Shown: one piece after another, positions 43,333 to 51,257 of the stretch
Position numbering within the stretch: position 1 is the stretch's first letter
Layout of the letters: the number at the start of each line of letters is the position of its first letter
From: Desulfatibacillum alkenivorans DSM 16219
GTDB taxonomy: Bacteria; Desulfobacterota; Desulfobacteria; Desulfobacterales; Desulfatibacillaceae
Assembly (NCBI RefSeq): GCF_900142135.1
Contig: NZ_FQZU01000003.1
Span: forward strand, 186,001 to 250,000
DNA length: 64,000 nucleotides
Reading direction: 5' to 3'
Notes under the pieces: generated by a model
Databases searched by the model: none
What the model was told of the DNA's origin: nothing
Seen by the model: the letters and a program-made list of their open reading frames with translations, nothing else
Made by a program: the position numbers and the translations under genes

Positions 43333-44232
43333 TTGGCCGGCAGAAAGCAATTGCAAACCCGGGCGGACCTGCTTTTTCACATCAGGCGCTTTTTCCGCAG
43401 CCAGGGATTCCTGGAGGTGGAGACGCCCATCCGCATCCCGGCCCCCATTCCCGAAGCCCACATTGACGCCGTGCCTTCCCTGGATTGGTATCTCCACACC
43501 TCCCCGGAATCCTGTATGAAACGCCTTTTATCCCAGGGATATGAAAAAATATTTCAAATCTGCCGGGTTTTCCGGGCCGAGGAACTGGGCGCCCGCCATC
43601 TGCCTGAGTTCACCATGCTAGAATGGTACAGGACGGGCGCGGACTATAATCAGTTGATGACGGACTGCGAAAATCTGCTGGCCTTTTGCCTGGAATCCAT
43701 GCCTGACAAAGATCCTTTGGTCTATCAGGGGAAAAGGATAGACGCTTCTTCACCGTGGCGAAGGGAGAGCGTTTCTGACGCGTTCAGAAAATACGCCGGG
43801 GCATCCATTGAAAAGGCCCTGGAAACAGACCGTTTCGATGAAATCATGGCCTTTGAGGTGGAGCCCGCATTAGGGCTTGATCCGGTTTTTCTGTACGACT
43901 ACCCCATAGAAAAGGCGGCCCTGGCCCGCCCCAAGCCGGAAGATCCTAATCTTGCCGAGCGTTTTGAGCTGTATATCGGCGGCATGGAGCTTGCCAACGC
44001 CTTCTCCGAGTTGGTGGATCCGGTTGTTCAGGCCGAGCGATTTAAAAAGGAAGAGGAAGAGCGCGTCCAGGCGGGAAAAAAGCCCTATCCATCCAACGAA
44101 AAATTTCTCCATGCTTTGGAAACCATGCCCCCCTCCGCGGGAATCGCTCTCGGCGTTGACAGGCTGGCCATGCTATTCGCCGGCGCCGCCGACATCGCCC
44201 AGATAAGCGCCTTCACGCCCGAAGAGTTATAA
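43333..44232 (+). CDS. epmA: EF-P lysyl ligase EpmA (GenX/PoxA)
   Basis: 299 residues related to the catalytic core of class-II lysyl-tRNA synthetase, without the anticodon-binding domain. Motif 2 region: FQICRVFRAEELGARHLPEFTMLEWYR; the motif 3 stretch is GIALGVDRLAMLFAG. It would activate R-beta-lysine or lysine and join it to EF-P Lys32. The start is TTG at 43333, five bases after GAGGGA; no ATG is available before the conserved part. The companion beta-lysine mutase EpmB is not in this window. Confidence 0.93.
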   Translation: MAGRKQLQTRADLLFHIRRFFRSQGFLEVETPIRIPAPIPEAHIDAVPSLDWYLHTSPESCMKRLLSQGYEKIFQICRVFRAEELGARHLPEFTMLEWYRTGADYNQLMTDCENLLAFCLESMPDKDPLVYQGKRIDASSPWRRESVSDAFRKYAGASIEKALETDRFDEIMAFEVEPALGLDPVFLYDYPIEKAALARPKPEDPNLAERFELYIGGMELANAFSELVDPVVQAERFKKEEEERVQAGKKPYPSNEKFLHALETMPPSAGIALGVDRLAMLFAGAADIAQISAFTPEEL

Positions 44233-44246
44233 AATTCAGCCAACAA

Positions 44247-44280
44247 AAAACCGCCGGCGCGCAAGGGCGCCGGCGGTTTT
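44247..44280. terminator. Bidirectional hairpin between epmA and crotonase B
   Basis: AAAACCGCCGGCGC (44247-44260) pairs with GCGCCGGCGGTTTT (44267-44280), a 14-base stem with A/T ends on both sides. It lies between convergent genes and can serve both. Confidence 0.85.
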
Positions 44281-44304
44281 CATCTTAGGAATATGCTTAT
44301 CCAG

Positions 44305-45024
44305 CTACGACACCATCAGGTTTAATGGCTCGATGTACTTGGGGTCTTCATTTTCCATGACGGCGATGATTTCCTTGTGCAGCCTTTTTTTATGCTCTCC
44401 AAAGATCGGGCGCCCCTTTTTGAAGGTTTTGGCGAAGGCCATGGCTTCCGCAAGCAATTCTTCCTTGTCGGCGCAGGCTTTTTGGATGACGTGGCTCTCT
44501 TCCAGTTCCTGGGCGGCCACCCTTTTGCCGGTCAGTTTCCACTCATTGAACTTATGGTAGGGGATGGACTTTTTGCAAAAAGCGATCATGCCGGGCATAA
44601 AGGGGATGTTGACGTCCACCTCGGGGAAGCAGAAAAAGCCCCGGTCGGATTTCATAAACCGGAAGTCGCAGGCGCAGCAAAGCATGGCGCCGTTGCCGAA
44701 GGCATGGCCGTTGATGGCGGCGATGACGGGAACCGGCGCCAGCAGGCAGTTCTTGAACACTTCGTTCATGCCGTACATAAAGGCCTTCATGGATTCCGTA
44801 TCCCCCGCCTGGAAACGGCCGCCCAGCCAATCCAGGTCCACGCCTGCGGAAAAAATCTTTTCCCCGCCGGAAGTAATGATAATCGCAGTGGTTGCTTCAT
44901 TATCCAAGGCTTCTTTAAAGCACTTGTTCATGGCGTTTGCGAATTCCAGGTTCTGGCGGTTCTCGCCGTTATCCATGGTTATGACCGCCACGGTTTCATC
45001 ATATGTCAGACTGGCAATGCTCAT
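44305..45024 (-). CDS. Crotonase-family protein, isomerase-like (paralogue B)
   Basis: 239 residues, the leftward paralogue of the protein at 39606-40319. It shares the altered oxyanion motif (FSAGVDLDWL), AAINGHAFGNGAMLCCACDF and the single conserved acid in CFPEVDVNIPF. Lack of the first hydratase Glu makes delta3,delta2-enoyl-CoA isomerase activity likelier than hydration. The C-terminus is Lys-rich and short (EPLNLMVS). GAGGAGAG precedes the ATG. It stands alone, so it is not simply the second step of an adjacent pathway. Confidence 0.84.
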   Translation of the reverse strand: MSIASLTYDETVAVITMDNGENRQNLEFANAMNKCFKEALDNEATTAIIITSGGEKIFSAGVDLDWLGGRFQAGDTESMKAFMYGMNEVFKNCLLAPVPVIAAINGHAFGNGAMLCCACDFRFMKSDRGFFCFPEVDVNIPFMPGMIAFCKKSIPYHKFNEWKLTGKRVAAQELEESHVIQKACADKEELLAEAMAFAKTFKKGRPIFGEHKKRLHKEIIAVMENEDPKYIEPLNLMVS

Positions 45025-45099
45025 AATGCTCTCCTCTCAGAACAAATTAGTTTTTCTTTTTGTTCCACAAACCACCCGTCCCCGTCAATCAGAACCCGC

Positions 45100-45396
45100 T
45101 TATTTGCTTGATAAACGCACGGGAATGATTTCCCCGGCCGCTTCAATTTCAAAGCCTGTTCCTTCCGAATAGTGCAGCAGAGCCTGGTTTTCCACGCCGC
45201 CGGCCAGGGCGGGATATGCGGCGCGCAGATGGCTAAAGTCGGCGGTTTCCAAAAAAACTTTCAAAGCGTCAATTTCCTGCTCTAAAGAATCCAGGTTTTC
45301 GGCCGAAGATTTCAAGCAGGCGGAAAGACGGTCTTCATAGGCTCTGCGAGAGCCGCCCTGAATGCACTTTTTTGAAATATCTATTAATATTTTCAA
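45100..45396 (-). CDS. Small hypothetical helical protein
   Basis: 98 residues. AAGGAG lies eight bases before a TTG at 45396, which I take as the start; the in-frame codons upstream lie before that site. The product starts MKILIDISKKCIQGG and is mostly helical and acidic, with a Leu-x-Glu heptad-like section in the middle (SLEQEIDALKVFLE) and a beta-like end. No motif or span is seen. It is divergent from the arginine decarboxylase gene with only 154 bases between, so the two may share a regulator. Confidence 0.6.
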   Translation of the reverse strand: MKILIDISKKCIQGGSRRAYEDRLSACLKSSAENLDSLEQEIDALKVFLETADFSHLRAAYPALAGGVENQALLHYSEGTGFEIEAAGEIIPVRLSSK

Positions 45397-45470
45397 TGGG
45401 TAAAACTCCTTTTCAGGGGTGCATATTTCCATTGACAAATGGGCTCCCAGACCGTATGTAAGCCCCGTCG

Positions 45471-45498
45471 TTGGCCTTTATTGTAATTTTATTACATT
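45471..45498 (+). promoter_or_regulatory. Promoter/operator before the arginine decarboxylase gene
   Basis: TTGGCC (45471-45476), 16 bases, TACATT (45493-45498). Inside lies the palindrome TGTAAT-TTT-ATTACA (45482-45496), covering the spacer and -10, fit for a dimeric repressor. It may serve the divergent small gene as well. Confidence 0.5.
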
Positions 45499-45550
45499 CA
45501 TGGCAATAGATATTCATTAAAAAATCCATAGAGTAAAGGAGCATTATGCC

Positions 45551-46096
45551 ATGATGGTGCCCAGATGTATGTTTTTTACCAAGGGGGTTGGAACGCACAA
45601 GGAAAAACTGGCCTCGTTTGAAGAAGCGCTCAGAGACGCACATATCGCGCATTTCAACCTAGTGTCGGTTTCCTCCATTTTTCCGCCGCATTGTGAAATC
45701 GTAACCATTGAAGAGGGGCTGTCCCTGCTTCATCCCGGCGAAATAACCTTTTGCGTCATGGCCCGGGAAGAAACCATGGAGCCCGGCCGCAGAGTCTTCT
45801 CCAGCGTTGGGTTGGCCATTCCTGCGGAATCCGGCCGTTACGGATATTTGTCCGAACATCATGGCTTCGGCCAGACCGAGTTGGAAGCCGGGGAATACGC
45901 CGAGGACCTGGCCGCCGAAATGCTGGCCACCACCCTGGGCATTGAGTTTGACTCGGACAAGGACTATGACGAACGCCGGGAAGTCTACAAGATGAGCGGC
46001 AAGATCGTGGAAAGCCAGCATATCAGCCAGGCCGCCCTGGGGGCCGAAGGCAACCTCTGGACCACGGTGCTGGCAGCGGCTATTTTCGTGTTATGA
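45551..46096 (+). CDS. pdaD: Pyruvoyl-dependent arginine decarboxylase
   Basis: 181 residues, the usual pro-enzyme length. The self-cleavage site is [11 protein letters not shown], splitting between Ser41 and Ser42 so that Ser42 becomes the pyruvoyl group; catalytic-site stretches [12 protein letters not shown] and [17 protein letters not shown] also fit. It turns arginine into agmatine. AAAGGAG stands about nine bases before the ATG; the ATG at 45546 is closed at once by a stop. Its TGA overlaps the ATG of agmatinase, so the two enzymes are made together. Confidence 0.93.
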   Translation: MMVPRCMFFTKGVGTHKEKLASFEEALRDAHIAHFNLVSVSSIFPPHCEIVTIEEGLSLLHPGEITFCVMAREETMEPGRRVFSSVGLAIPAESGRYGYLSEHHGFGQTELEAGEYAEDLAAEMLATTLGIEFDSDKDYDERREVYKMSGKIVESQHISQAALGAEGNLWTTVLAAAIFVL

Positions 46097-46965
46097 TGCG
46101 TCCGGACTTTGTTCCATTCGGAGGAGGCGAGGTCCCTGAAACGGACTTGGAGTCCAGCAGGATAGTTGTGCTCCCCCTGCCCTATGAAGCCAATCCATCC
46201 TATGGCGAGGGCAGCCAGGACGGACCCTATCATATTCTGGACGCCTCCACCCAAATGGAAGCCGTGGATGAAGAAACCGGCCAGGAGTGGACGGATTTGA
46301 AAATCCACACCTGCCGGCCACCCTCCATTTCCCCGGAGCCTGAAAAGGCCGTTTTGGAGATTGAAGCGGCGGCCAAAGCCATTCTGGATAAGGGAAAACG
46401 CCTGCTTGCCCTGGGCGGCGATCACGCCGTGACCATCGGAACGGCCAGGGCGGCGGCCAAGGCGTATCCCGGCATGGGCATCCTGCAAATCGACGCTCAC
46501 ATGGATCTGCGCGATTCCTGGAACGGCAGCAAGTTCAATCACGCTTGCGTCATGCGCCGCCTTGCGGGGGACGATAAAATCCCCTCCGTGGCCGTGGGCA
46601 TCCGGTCCTTCAGTGCAGAGGAAAGAGATTTCGCCCGCCAGACCGGGCATCAGGTTTTTCTGGCCCATGGAATCGATCCCAAGGACGATGAGTGGATCGA
46701 TCAGGTTATCAGCATGCTGCCTCAAAACGTCTATCTGACCCTGGACCTGGACGGCCTGGATCCCTCGGTGATTCCAGGCACGGGCACCCCGGAGCCGGGC
46801 GGTTTGTCCTATCGCCAGGCGCTCGACCTGATTCGCAGCCTGGGCGCCCGGAGAAATGTGGTGGCTGCGGACATTAACGAGCTGGCGGCCATTCCCCATA
46901 CCCACGTCTCGGAATACACCGCCGCCCGCCTGGCCCAAAAAATCCTCGTGTTTTGCTTTGGATAG
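46093..46965 (+). CDS. speB: Agmatinase (ureohydrolase family)
   Basis: 290 residues. The two-manganese ligands are in [19 protein letters not shown] and [22 protein letters not shown], the signatures of arginase-fold enzymes. With the upstream decarboxylase it gives arginine to agmatine to putrescine plus urea. The ATG overlaps the previous stop (ATGATG). Substrates such as guanidinobutyrate are an alternative, but the operon partner decides for agmatine. Confidence 0.93.
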   Translation: MMRPDFVPFGGGEVPETDLESSRIVVLPLPYEANPSYGEGSQDGPYHILDASTQMEAVDEETGQEWTDLKIHTCRPPSISPEPEKAVLEIEAAAKAILDKGKRLLALGGDHAVTIGTARAAAKAYPGMGILQIDAHMDLRDSWNGSKFNHACVMRRLAGDDKIPSVAVGIRSFSAEERDFARQTGHQVFLAHGIDPKDDEWIDQVISMLPQNVYLTLDLDGLDPSVIPGTGTPEPGGLSYRQALDLIRSLGARRNVVAADINELAAIPHTHVSEYTAARLAQKILVFCFG

Positions 46966-47066
46966 CGTCCCCTGCTTTATCTATTTATTCTGATGTGTCA
47001 TAGTTGTCAGGTTCAAGCTGCGACCGTTTTTTCCCGAAAAAAAAAGACAATGGAGAATGCCGCCCG

Positions 47067-48251
47067 ATGCCCGACTATCCTTATGCAACCATCCATCAAA
47101 TGATCCATGGCGATTCCACGGCCATGAAAGAGATCGCGGATCAAAGCATTGATCTGGTCGTGACCTCTCCGCCCTATCCCATGATTCAAATGTGGGACGG
47201 GGTTTTTGCAGCCCAGGATCCCGAAATAGGCGAGCTTTTGGAACGCGGATACGGCCTAAAAGCCTATGAACGCATGCATGTTATTCTGGATAAGGTGTGG
47301 GCCGAGTGCTTCCGGGTTATGAAATCCGGCGCCATTTTATGCATCAACATCGGGGACGCCACGCGCAGCATAGACGGGGAGTTCTCCCTATATCCCAATC
47401 ACGCACGGATTCTTTCCAGCCTGACGGATTTGGGGTTCAGCATCTTGCCGGAAATTCTTTGGCGGAAGCAAACCAATGCCCCCAACAAATTCATGGGCTC
47501 GGGCATGCTGCCCGGCGGGGCGTATGTGACGCTTGAGCATGAATTCATCCTGGTGGCCCGCAAAGGCGGCAAGCGTGCGTTTAAAGGCCCGGAAAAGCAA
47601 AACAGGCAAAACAGCGCTTATTTCTGGGAAGAGCGGAACATCTGGTTTTCCGACGTGTGGATGGACCTGAAAGGCGCCCGCCAGGAAATCGGCGAAAAAA
47701 ATCTCCGGGAGCGCAGTGCGGCCTTTCCTCTTGAATTGCCTTTTCGCCTGATCAACATGTACTCCGCCAAAGGAGACGCGGTGCTCGACCCGTTTGGAGG
47801 CTTGGGCACCACCATCCTGGCGGCCATGGCCTGCGGAAGAAACTCAGCAGCCTGCGAGCAGGACAAGGAATTGTGCAACGCCTTTTCGCCCCAAGCCTCG
47901 AATTTCATAGACTTCGCCAACAAGCGCCAGGAAGAAAGACTTGCACGCCATGTGGATTTCGTACTAAAAAGATTTGAAGACAAAGGGGCTTTTCGCCACA
48001 AAAACAACTGGTATGGATTTCCTGTGATAACAGGGCAGGAAAAAGAACTGGTTTTGGACAGGTTAACAAGCCTGAAGAAAACCGGAGACGGCTGTTTTTC
48101 AGCAGAGCACGGCCCACTGGAATGGGTTCAGGAAAAGCAGGATTGGGTCTTGTTTATCGATGGGAATAAAAAGACCGCACCAAAGCCCAAGAGACCGAAT
48201 AAGTCCAAAAAAACACAAAATCAGCTCGTTCAGACCACTCTTTTCGATTGA
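47067..48251 (+). CDS. Orphan DNA methyltransferase, N4-cytosine type
   Basis: 394 residues. The catalytic motif is TSPPY (33-37), typical of N4-cytosine rather than N6-adenine enzymes, and the S-adenosylmethionine motif FGGLGTT follows about 210 residues later, the beta-class order. The C-terminal 130 residues (FRHKNNWYGFPVITGQEKEL onward, ending in a Lys/Pro/Thr-rich tail) are an extra domain. No restriction nuclease is adjacent, so it is probably a solitary methylase for gene control or strand marking. The ATG at 47067 was chosen over an upstream extension because it starts the conserved part; GGAG lies before it. Confidence 0.87.
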   Translation: MPDYPYATIHQMIHGDSTAMKEIADQSIDLVVTSPPYPMIQMWDGVFAAQDPEIGELLERGYGLKAYERMHVILDKVWAECFRVMKSGAILCINIGDATRSIDGEFSLYPNHARILSSLTDLGFSILPEILWRKQTNAPNKFMGSGMLPGGAYVTLEHEFILVARKGGKRAFKGPEKQNRQNSAYFWEERNIWFSDVWMDLKGARQEIGEKNLRERSAAFPLELPFRLINMYSAKGDAVLDPFGGLGTTILAAMACGRNSAACEQDKELCNAFSPQASNFIDFANKRQEERLARHVDFVLKRFEDKGAFRHKNNWYGFPVITGQEKELVLDRLTSLKKTGDGCFSAEHGPLEWVQEKQDWVLFIDGNKKTAPKPKRPNKSKKTQNQLVQTTLFD

Positions 48252-48287
48252 ACAGGCTGGCTAAGGAACTCGGGAGTAAGCAACTCA

Positions 48288-49568
48288 ATGGCAGACAGCC
48301 CAAGCAAACCATCCAAGCTGGATGAATCGTTTCTGGCGGGCCTCGCCGACTTAAAAAAAGTCGGCCGCTACGAAATTATCTATAAGATTGGGCAAGGAGC
48401 CGCAGGCATTGTGTATCTGGGGCGCGATCCCTACATCAAACGGTACGTCGCCATTAAGATCTCCCGCCCCACCTCCGAACGAGGCAAGGAGCGCTTTTTT
48501 GTGGAAGCCCAGTCCGCCGGCCGCCTGAATCATCCAAACATCGTGGCGGTTTACGACCTGGGGGTTTATAACGAATTCTGCTACATCACCATGGAATACG
48601 TGGAAGGCCACACCCTGGAAAAGGTCTGCCGCGCCAAAAAGCTCCTGCCTCCCCGCCAGGCCCTGGAAACCATGTTTTCCGTGGTCAACGCCTTTGATTA
48701 CGCCCACAAGGAAGGCATCATCCACCGGGACATCAAGCCCTCCAATATTATGGTGGACGTCATGGGCAACGCAAAAATCACGGATTTCGGCACCGCCCAG
48801 ATGACCGAGGAAACCTCCGAAATGGGCATTTGGGGCACCCCCAGCTATATGTCTCCGGAGCAGTTGCAGGAAGAAGACGTAGGCCCATTTTCCGATATTT
48901 TCTCCCTGGGCTGCGTATTTTACGAAATACTGACCGGCAAGCAGGCTTTTCCCGGCAACAACAATTTTTCCATCATGTACAAGGTCACCAACGAAGAGCC
49001 GCCTCCCATCTCTACTATTCGTAAGGACCTGCCTCCGGCCGTGGATCAAATCCTGAAAAAAGCCCTGGCCAAGAAAAAGCAAGACCGCTACCAAAGCTGC
49101 ATGGACTTCGCCTACGACCTCAAGTTCGTGCTCCGGGGCCTGGGCCATTCCCGCGCTCCCAAAAAGGACAAGGTTCAGGACGCCATAGACTTCATCCACA
49201 ACGTGCCTTTTTTCCGGAATTTCACCAAAGGGCAGGTGGCTGAGGTGGCCAATGTTGGGGAAATCCTGAAGTTTGAAAAAGGACAGGACATCGTCAAGGA
49301 AGGGGAGATTGACGACCACTTTTTCATTATCTTGTCCGGCCGAACGAAAATATCAAAAAACGGCCAGCAGGTGGCCGTGCTCAGTTCCGGAGAATGCTTC
49401 GGCGAAATGGCTTTTATCGCCTGCCAACCCCGCGTAGCCACGGTCACGGCTGACACCGACTGCATGCTCATGCGCATTTCCGCCACATTGTTCGACCGTT
49501 CGCCCCCGCCCGTCCAACTCCGTTTTTTCAAAAATTTCGCAACCATCCTGGTCCGCAGATTCTCTTAA
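48288..49568 (+). CDS. Ser/Thr protein kinase fused to a cyclic-nucleotide domain
   Basis: 426 residues. The kinase (24-290) has IGQGAAGIVYLGRDP, catalytic Lys in YVAIKIS, HRDIKPSNIM, metal Asp in DFGTAQ and SYMSPEQ. From 305 a CNB domain has FEKGQDIVKEGEIDDHFFII and a phosphate-cassette stretch SSGECFGEMAFIACQPRVATV; the Arg expected to hold the cyclic phosphate is present. No signal or span is seen. Binding of cAMP, cGMP or cyclic-di-nucleotides would couple second messengers to protein phosphorylation. It follows the methylase gene by 36 bases and a second kinase, with HDOD and GAF, lies 1.7 kb away. Confidence 0.93.
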   Translation: MADSPSKPSKLDESFLAGLADLKKVGRYEIIYKIGQGAAGIVYLGRDPYIKRYVAIKISRPTSERGKERFFVEAQSAGRLNHPNIVAVYDLGVYNEFCYITMEYVEGHTLEKVCRAKKLLPPRQALETMFSVVNAFDYAHKEGIIHRDIKPSNIMVDVMGNAKITDFGTAQMTEETSEMGIWGTPSYMSPEQLQEEDVGPFSDIFSLGCVFYEILTGKQAFPGNNNFSIMYKVTNEEPPPISTIRKDLPPAVDQILKKALAKKKQDRYQSCMDFAYDLKFVLRGLGHSRAPKKDKVQDAIDFIHNVPFFRNFTKGQVAEVANVGEILKFEKGQDIVKEGEIDDHFFIILSGRTKISKNGQQVAVLSSGECFGEMAFIACQPRVATVTADTDCMLMRISATLFDRSPPPVQLRFFKNFATILVRRFS

Positions 49569-49606
49569 AAAAGCTCATAATTGCCGTATCGCTTTGGGCG
49601 TTTTGC

Positions 49607-49633
49607 AGACGTCGCGTTATTGCGTCTTTTTTT
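49607..49633 (+). terminator. Possible terminator after the kinase-cNMP gene
   Basis: AGACG (49607-49611) and CGTCT (49623-49627) form a short stem followed by seven T residues. The stem is only five base pairs, so it is a moderate candidate. Confidence 0.4.
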
Positions 49634-49659
49634 CAGCCGACAAGCGTGAACAAAAGGTC

Positions 49660-49688
49660 TTGACGTGCAGTCACATTTTGTTTTATAG
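49660..49688 (+). promoter_or_regulatory. Promoter of the GbsR-type regulator
   Basis: TTGACG (49660-49665), 17 bases, TTATAG (49683-49688). The -10 box lies inside the left arm of the long operator that follows, so a bound regulator would shut it. Confidence 0.6.
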
Positions 49689-49717
49689 AACATTTAGTTT
49701 GAACTAAACGTTCTATA
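49684..49717 (+). promoter_or_regulatory. Long palindromic operator of the GbsR-type regulator
   Basis: Left arm TATAGAACATTTAGTT (49684-49699), centre TG, right arm AACTAAACGTTCTATA (49702-49717): 15 of 16 positions pair. It spans the promoter -10 and ends three bases before the ribosome site. Size and place are those of an autoregulatory MarR/GbsR operator. Confidence 0.8.
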
Positions 49718-49728
49718 AGGAGACTGTT

Positions 49729-50268
49729 ATGGCGAGCCAAATATCCCAGGCAAGAGAACATTTCCTTTCCGGCGTCAGCAGAATCGCCTATTTTTGGGGC
49801 TTCCCAAAAGCCATGGGCGCCATCTACGCCACAATCTACCTCTCCCCAAAGCCCGTCACCCTGGATGAATTGGTCTCCCAGGTGGGGGTCAGCAAAGGGG
49901 CGGTGAGCACCAGCGTAGCCCGTCTGCAGCGATTGCAGATGGTGCACAAAAAACTCAAGGTGGGGGATCGCAAGGACTATTACACGGCTGAGACGGACTT
50001 TTGGAAGATCGTTAAAAGCATCCTGAAAGAACGGGAAAAGCACGAATTCGATCTGGCCTTGCGGACCGTAGGGGAAAGCATGGAGATCTTGGATGAGGCG
50101 GATTCGCCCGACGATGCAGAACTGGCCGCTTTTTATCGCGAGCGCATGGGCGCCATGAAGCGTTTTTTCGACTCCCTGGACAGCCTGGTGGCTGCAATCA
50201 TCGCTTTAGACGACTTTCGGGTCGCCGCGGTGTCCAAACTTTTCGGCAAGTTGTTCGATTCCGAGTAG
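49729..50268 (+). CDS. GbsR/MarR-family transcriptional regulator
   Basis: 179 residues. The winged helix-turn-helix is at about 25-85, with KAMGAIYATIYLSPKPVTLD, ELVSQVGVSKGAVSTSVARL and the wing GDRKDYYTAE. The C-terminal half is helical and dimerising, typical of the GbsR branch. AAGGAG precedes the ATG directly after the operator. It likely represses its own operon, including the NmrA-like gene 29 bases downstream; the ligand is unknown (choline or betaine in the founding member). Confidence 0.9.
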   Translation: MASQISQAREHFLSGVSRIAYFWGFPKAMGAIYATIYLSPKPVTLDELVSQVGVSKGAVSTSVARLQRLQMVHKKLKVGDRKDYYTAETDFWKIVKSILKEREKHEFDLALRTVGESMEILDEADSPDDAELAAFYRERMGAMKRFFDSLDSLVAAIIALDDFRVAAVSKLFGKLFDSE

Positions 50269-50297
50269 CGGGCGAATCCATTGCAAGGAGGTTCCTT

Positions 50298-51230
50298 ATG
50301 AGCGGGAAAATCGTGCACACGGTGACCGGAGCTTTTGGATTTTCGGGGAAATATATAGCTCAGCGGCTATTGGACGACGGGTTGATTGTCAATACTCTCA
50401 CCAACTCTCCAGACAGGGACAATCCCTTTCATGGTCGAATTACGGCGGAGCCTTTCAATTTTGCCAAACCGGATCTCCTAACCAAATCATTGGAAGGAAC
50501 CCGGGTTTTGTACAACACCTACTGGGTGAGGTTTAATCATAAAACCTTTTCCCATCAGGAGGCCGTTAAAAACACTTTGGCTTTGTTCAACGCGGCGAAA
50601 CAAGCTGGCGTGGAGCGTGTCGTCCACGTAAGCATCACCAATCCTTCCGGCGAGCATGGGCTGGAGTATTTCCAGGGCAAGGCTGAGTTGGAGCAGGCCT
50701 TGACTGAGAGCGGCTTGTCTTACGCCATTTTGCGGCCCGCCGTTTTGTTCGGGAGAGAGGACATCCTTATTAATAACATCGCCTGGATGTTGAGGCGATT
50801 TCCTGTTTTCGGAGTGTTCGGAGACGGCGAGTACAAGATTCAGCCCATTTATGTGGACGATTTGGCTGCATTGGCGGTGGAGCAGGGGAAAAGCAGGGAT
50901 GATGGGATTATTGAAGCCATCGGCCCTGAGACCTTTACGTACAATCAGCTTGTCCGAGAAATCGGAAGAATAATAACAAAACCCAGGCCTCTGCTTCACA
51001 TCTCTCCCGCCTTGGGATTTACAATCGGCCGATTGGCCGGACTTGTTCTGCGCGACGAGGTGATCACCAAAGAGGAAATCAAGGGCCTGATGGCCGGAAC
51101 CCTTGCCGTGAACGCCCCTCCGGCGGGCGCCACCCGTTTGACGGCTTGGGCTGAGGCCAACAGGGACAATCTGGGAAAGCGATACGCCAGCGAACTGGCT
51201 CGCAGGCGTGACCGACGCACGGAATATTAA
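50298..51230 (+). CDS. NmrA-like atypical short-chain dehydrogenase
   Basis: 310 residues. The N-terminal dinucleotide motif is TVTGAFGFSGKYIA (GxxGxxG form), with downstream VVHVSITNPSGEHGLEYFQGKAELE in place of a YxxxK-type active site, and QPIYVDDLAALAVE near the C-terminal half, as in NmrA and NDUFA9-like proteins. Such proteins bind NAD(P) and often act as redox sensors or reductases of small molecules. It is co-transcribed with the GbsR-type regulator. The extension after 260 is positively charged (ARRRDRRTEY). Confidence 0.85.
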   Translation: MSGKIVHTVTGAFGFSGKYIAQRLLDDGLIVNTLTNSPDRDNPFHGRITAEPFNFAKPDLLTKSLEGTRVLYNTYWVRFNHKTFSHQEAVKNTLALFNAAKQAGVERVVHVSITNPSGEHGLEYFQGKAELEQALTESGLSYAILRPAVLFGREDILINNIAWMLRRFPVFGVFGDGEYKIQPIYVDDLAALAVEQGKSRDDGIIEAIGPETFTYNQLVREIGRIITKPRPLLHISPALGFTIGRLAGLVLRDEVITKEEIKGLMAGTLAVNAPPAGATRLTAWAEANRDNLGKRYASELARRRDRRTEY

Positions 51231-51257
51231 TGCGCCATTCCATTTCCCGGTTTTTTG

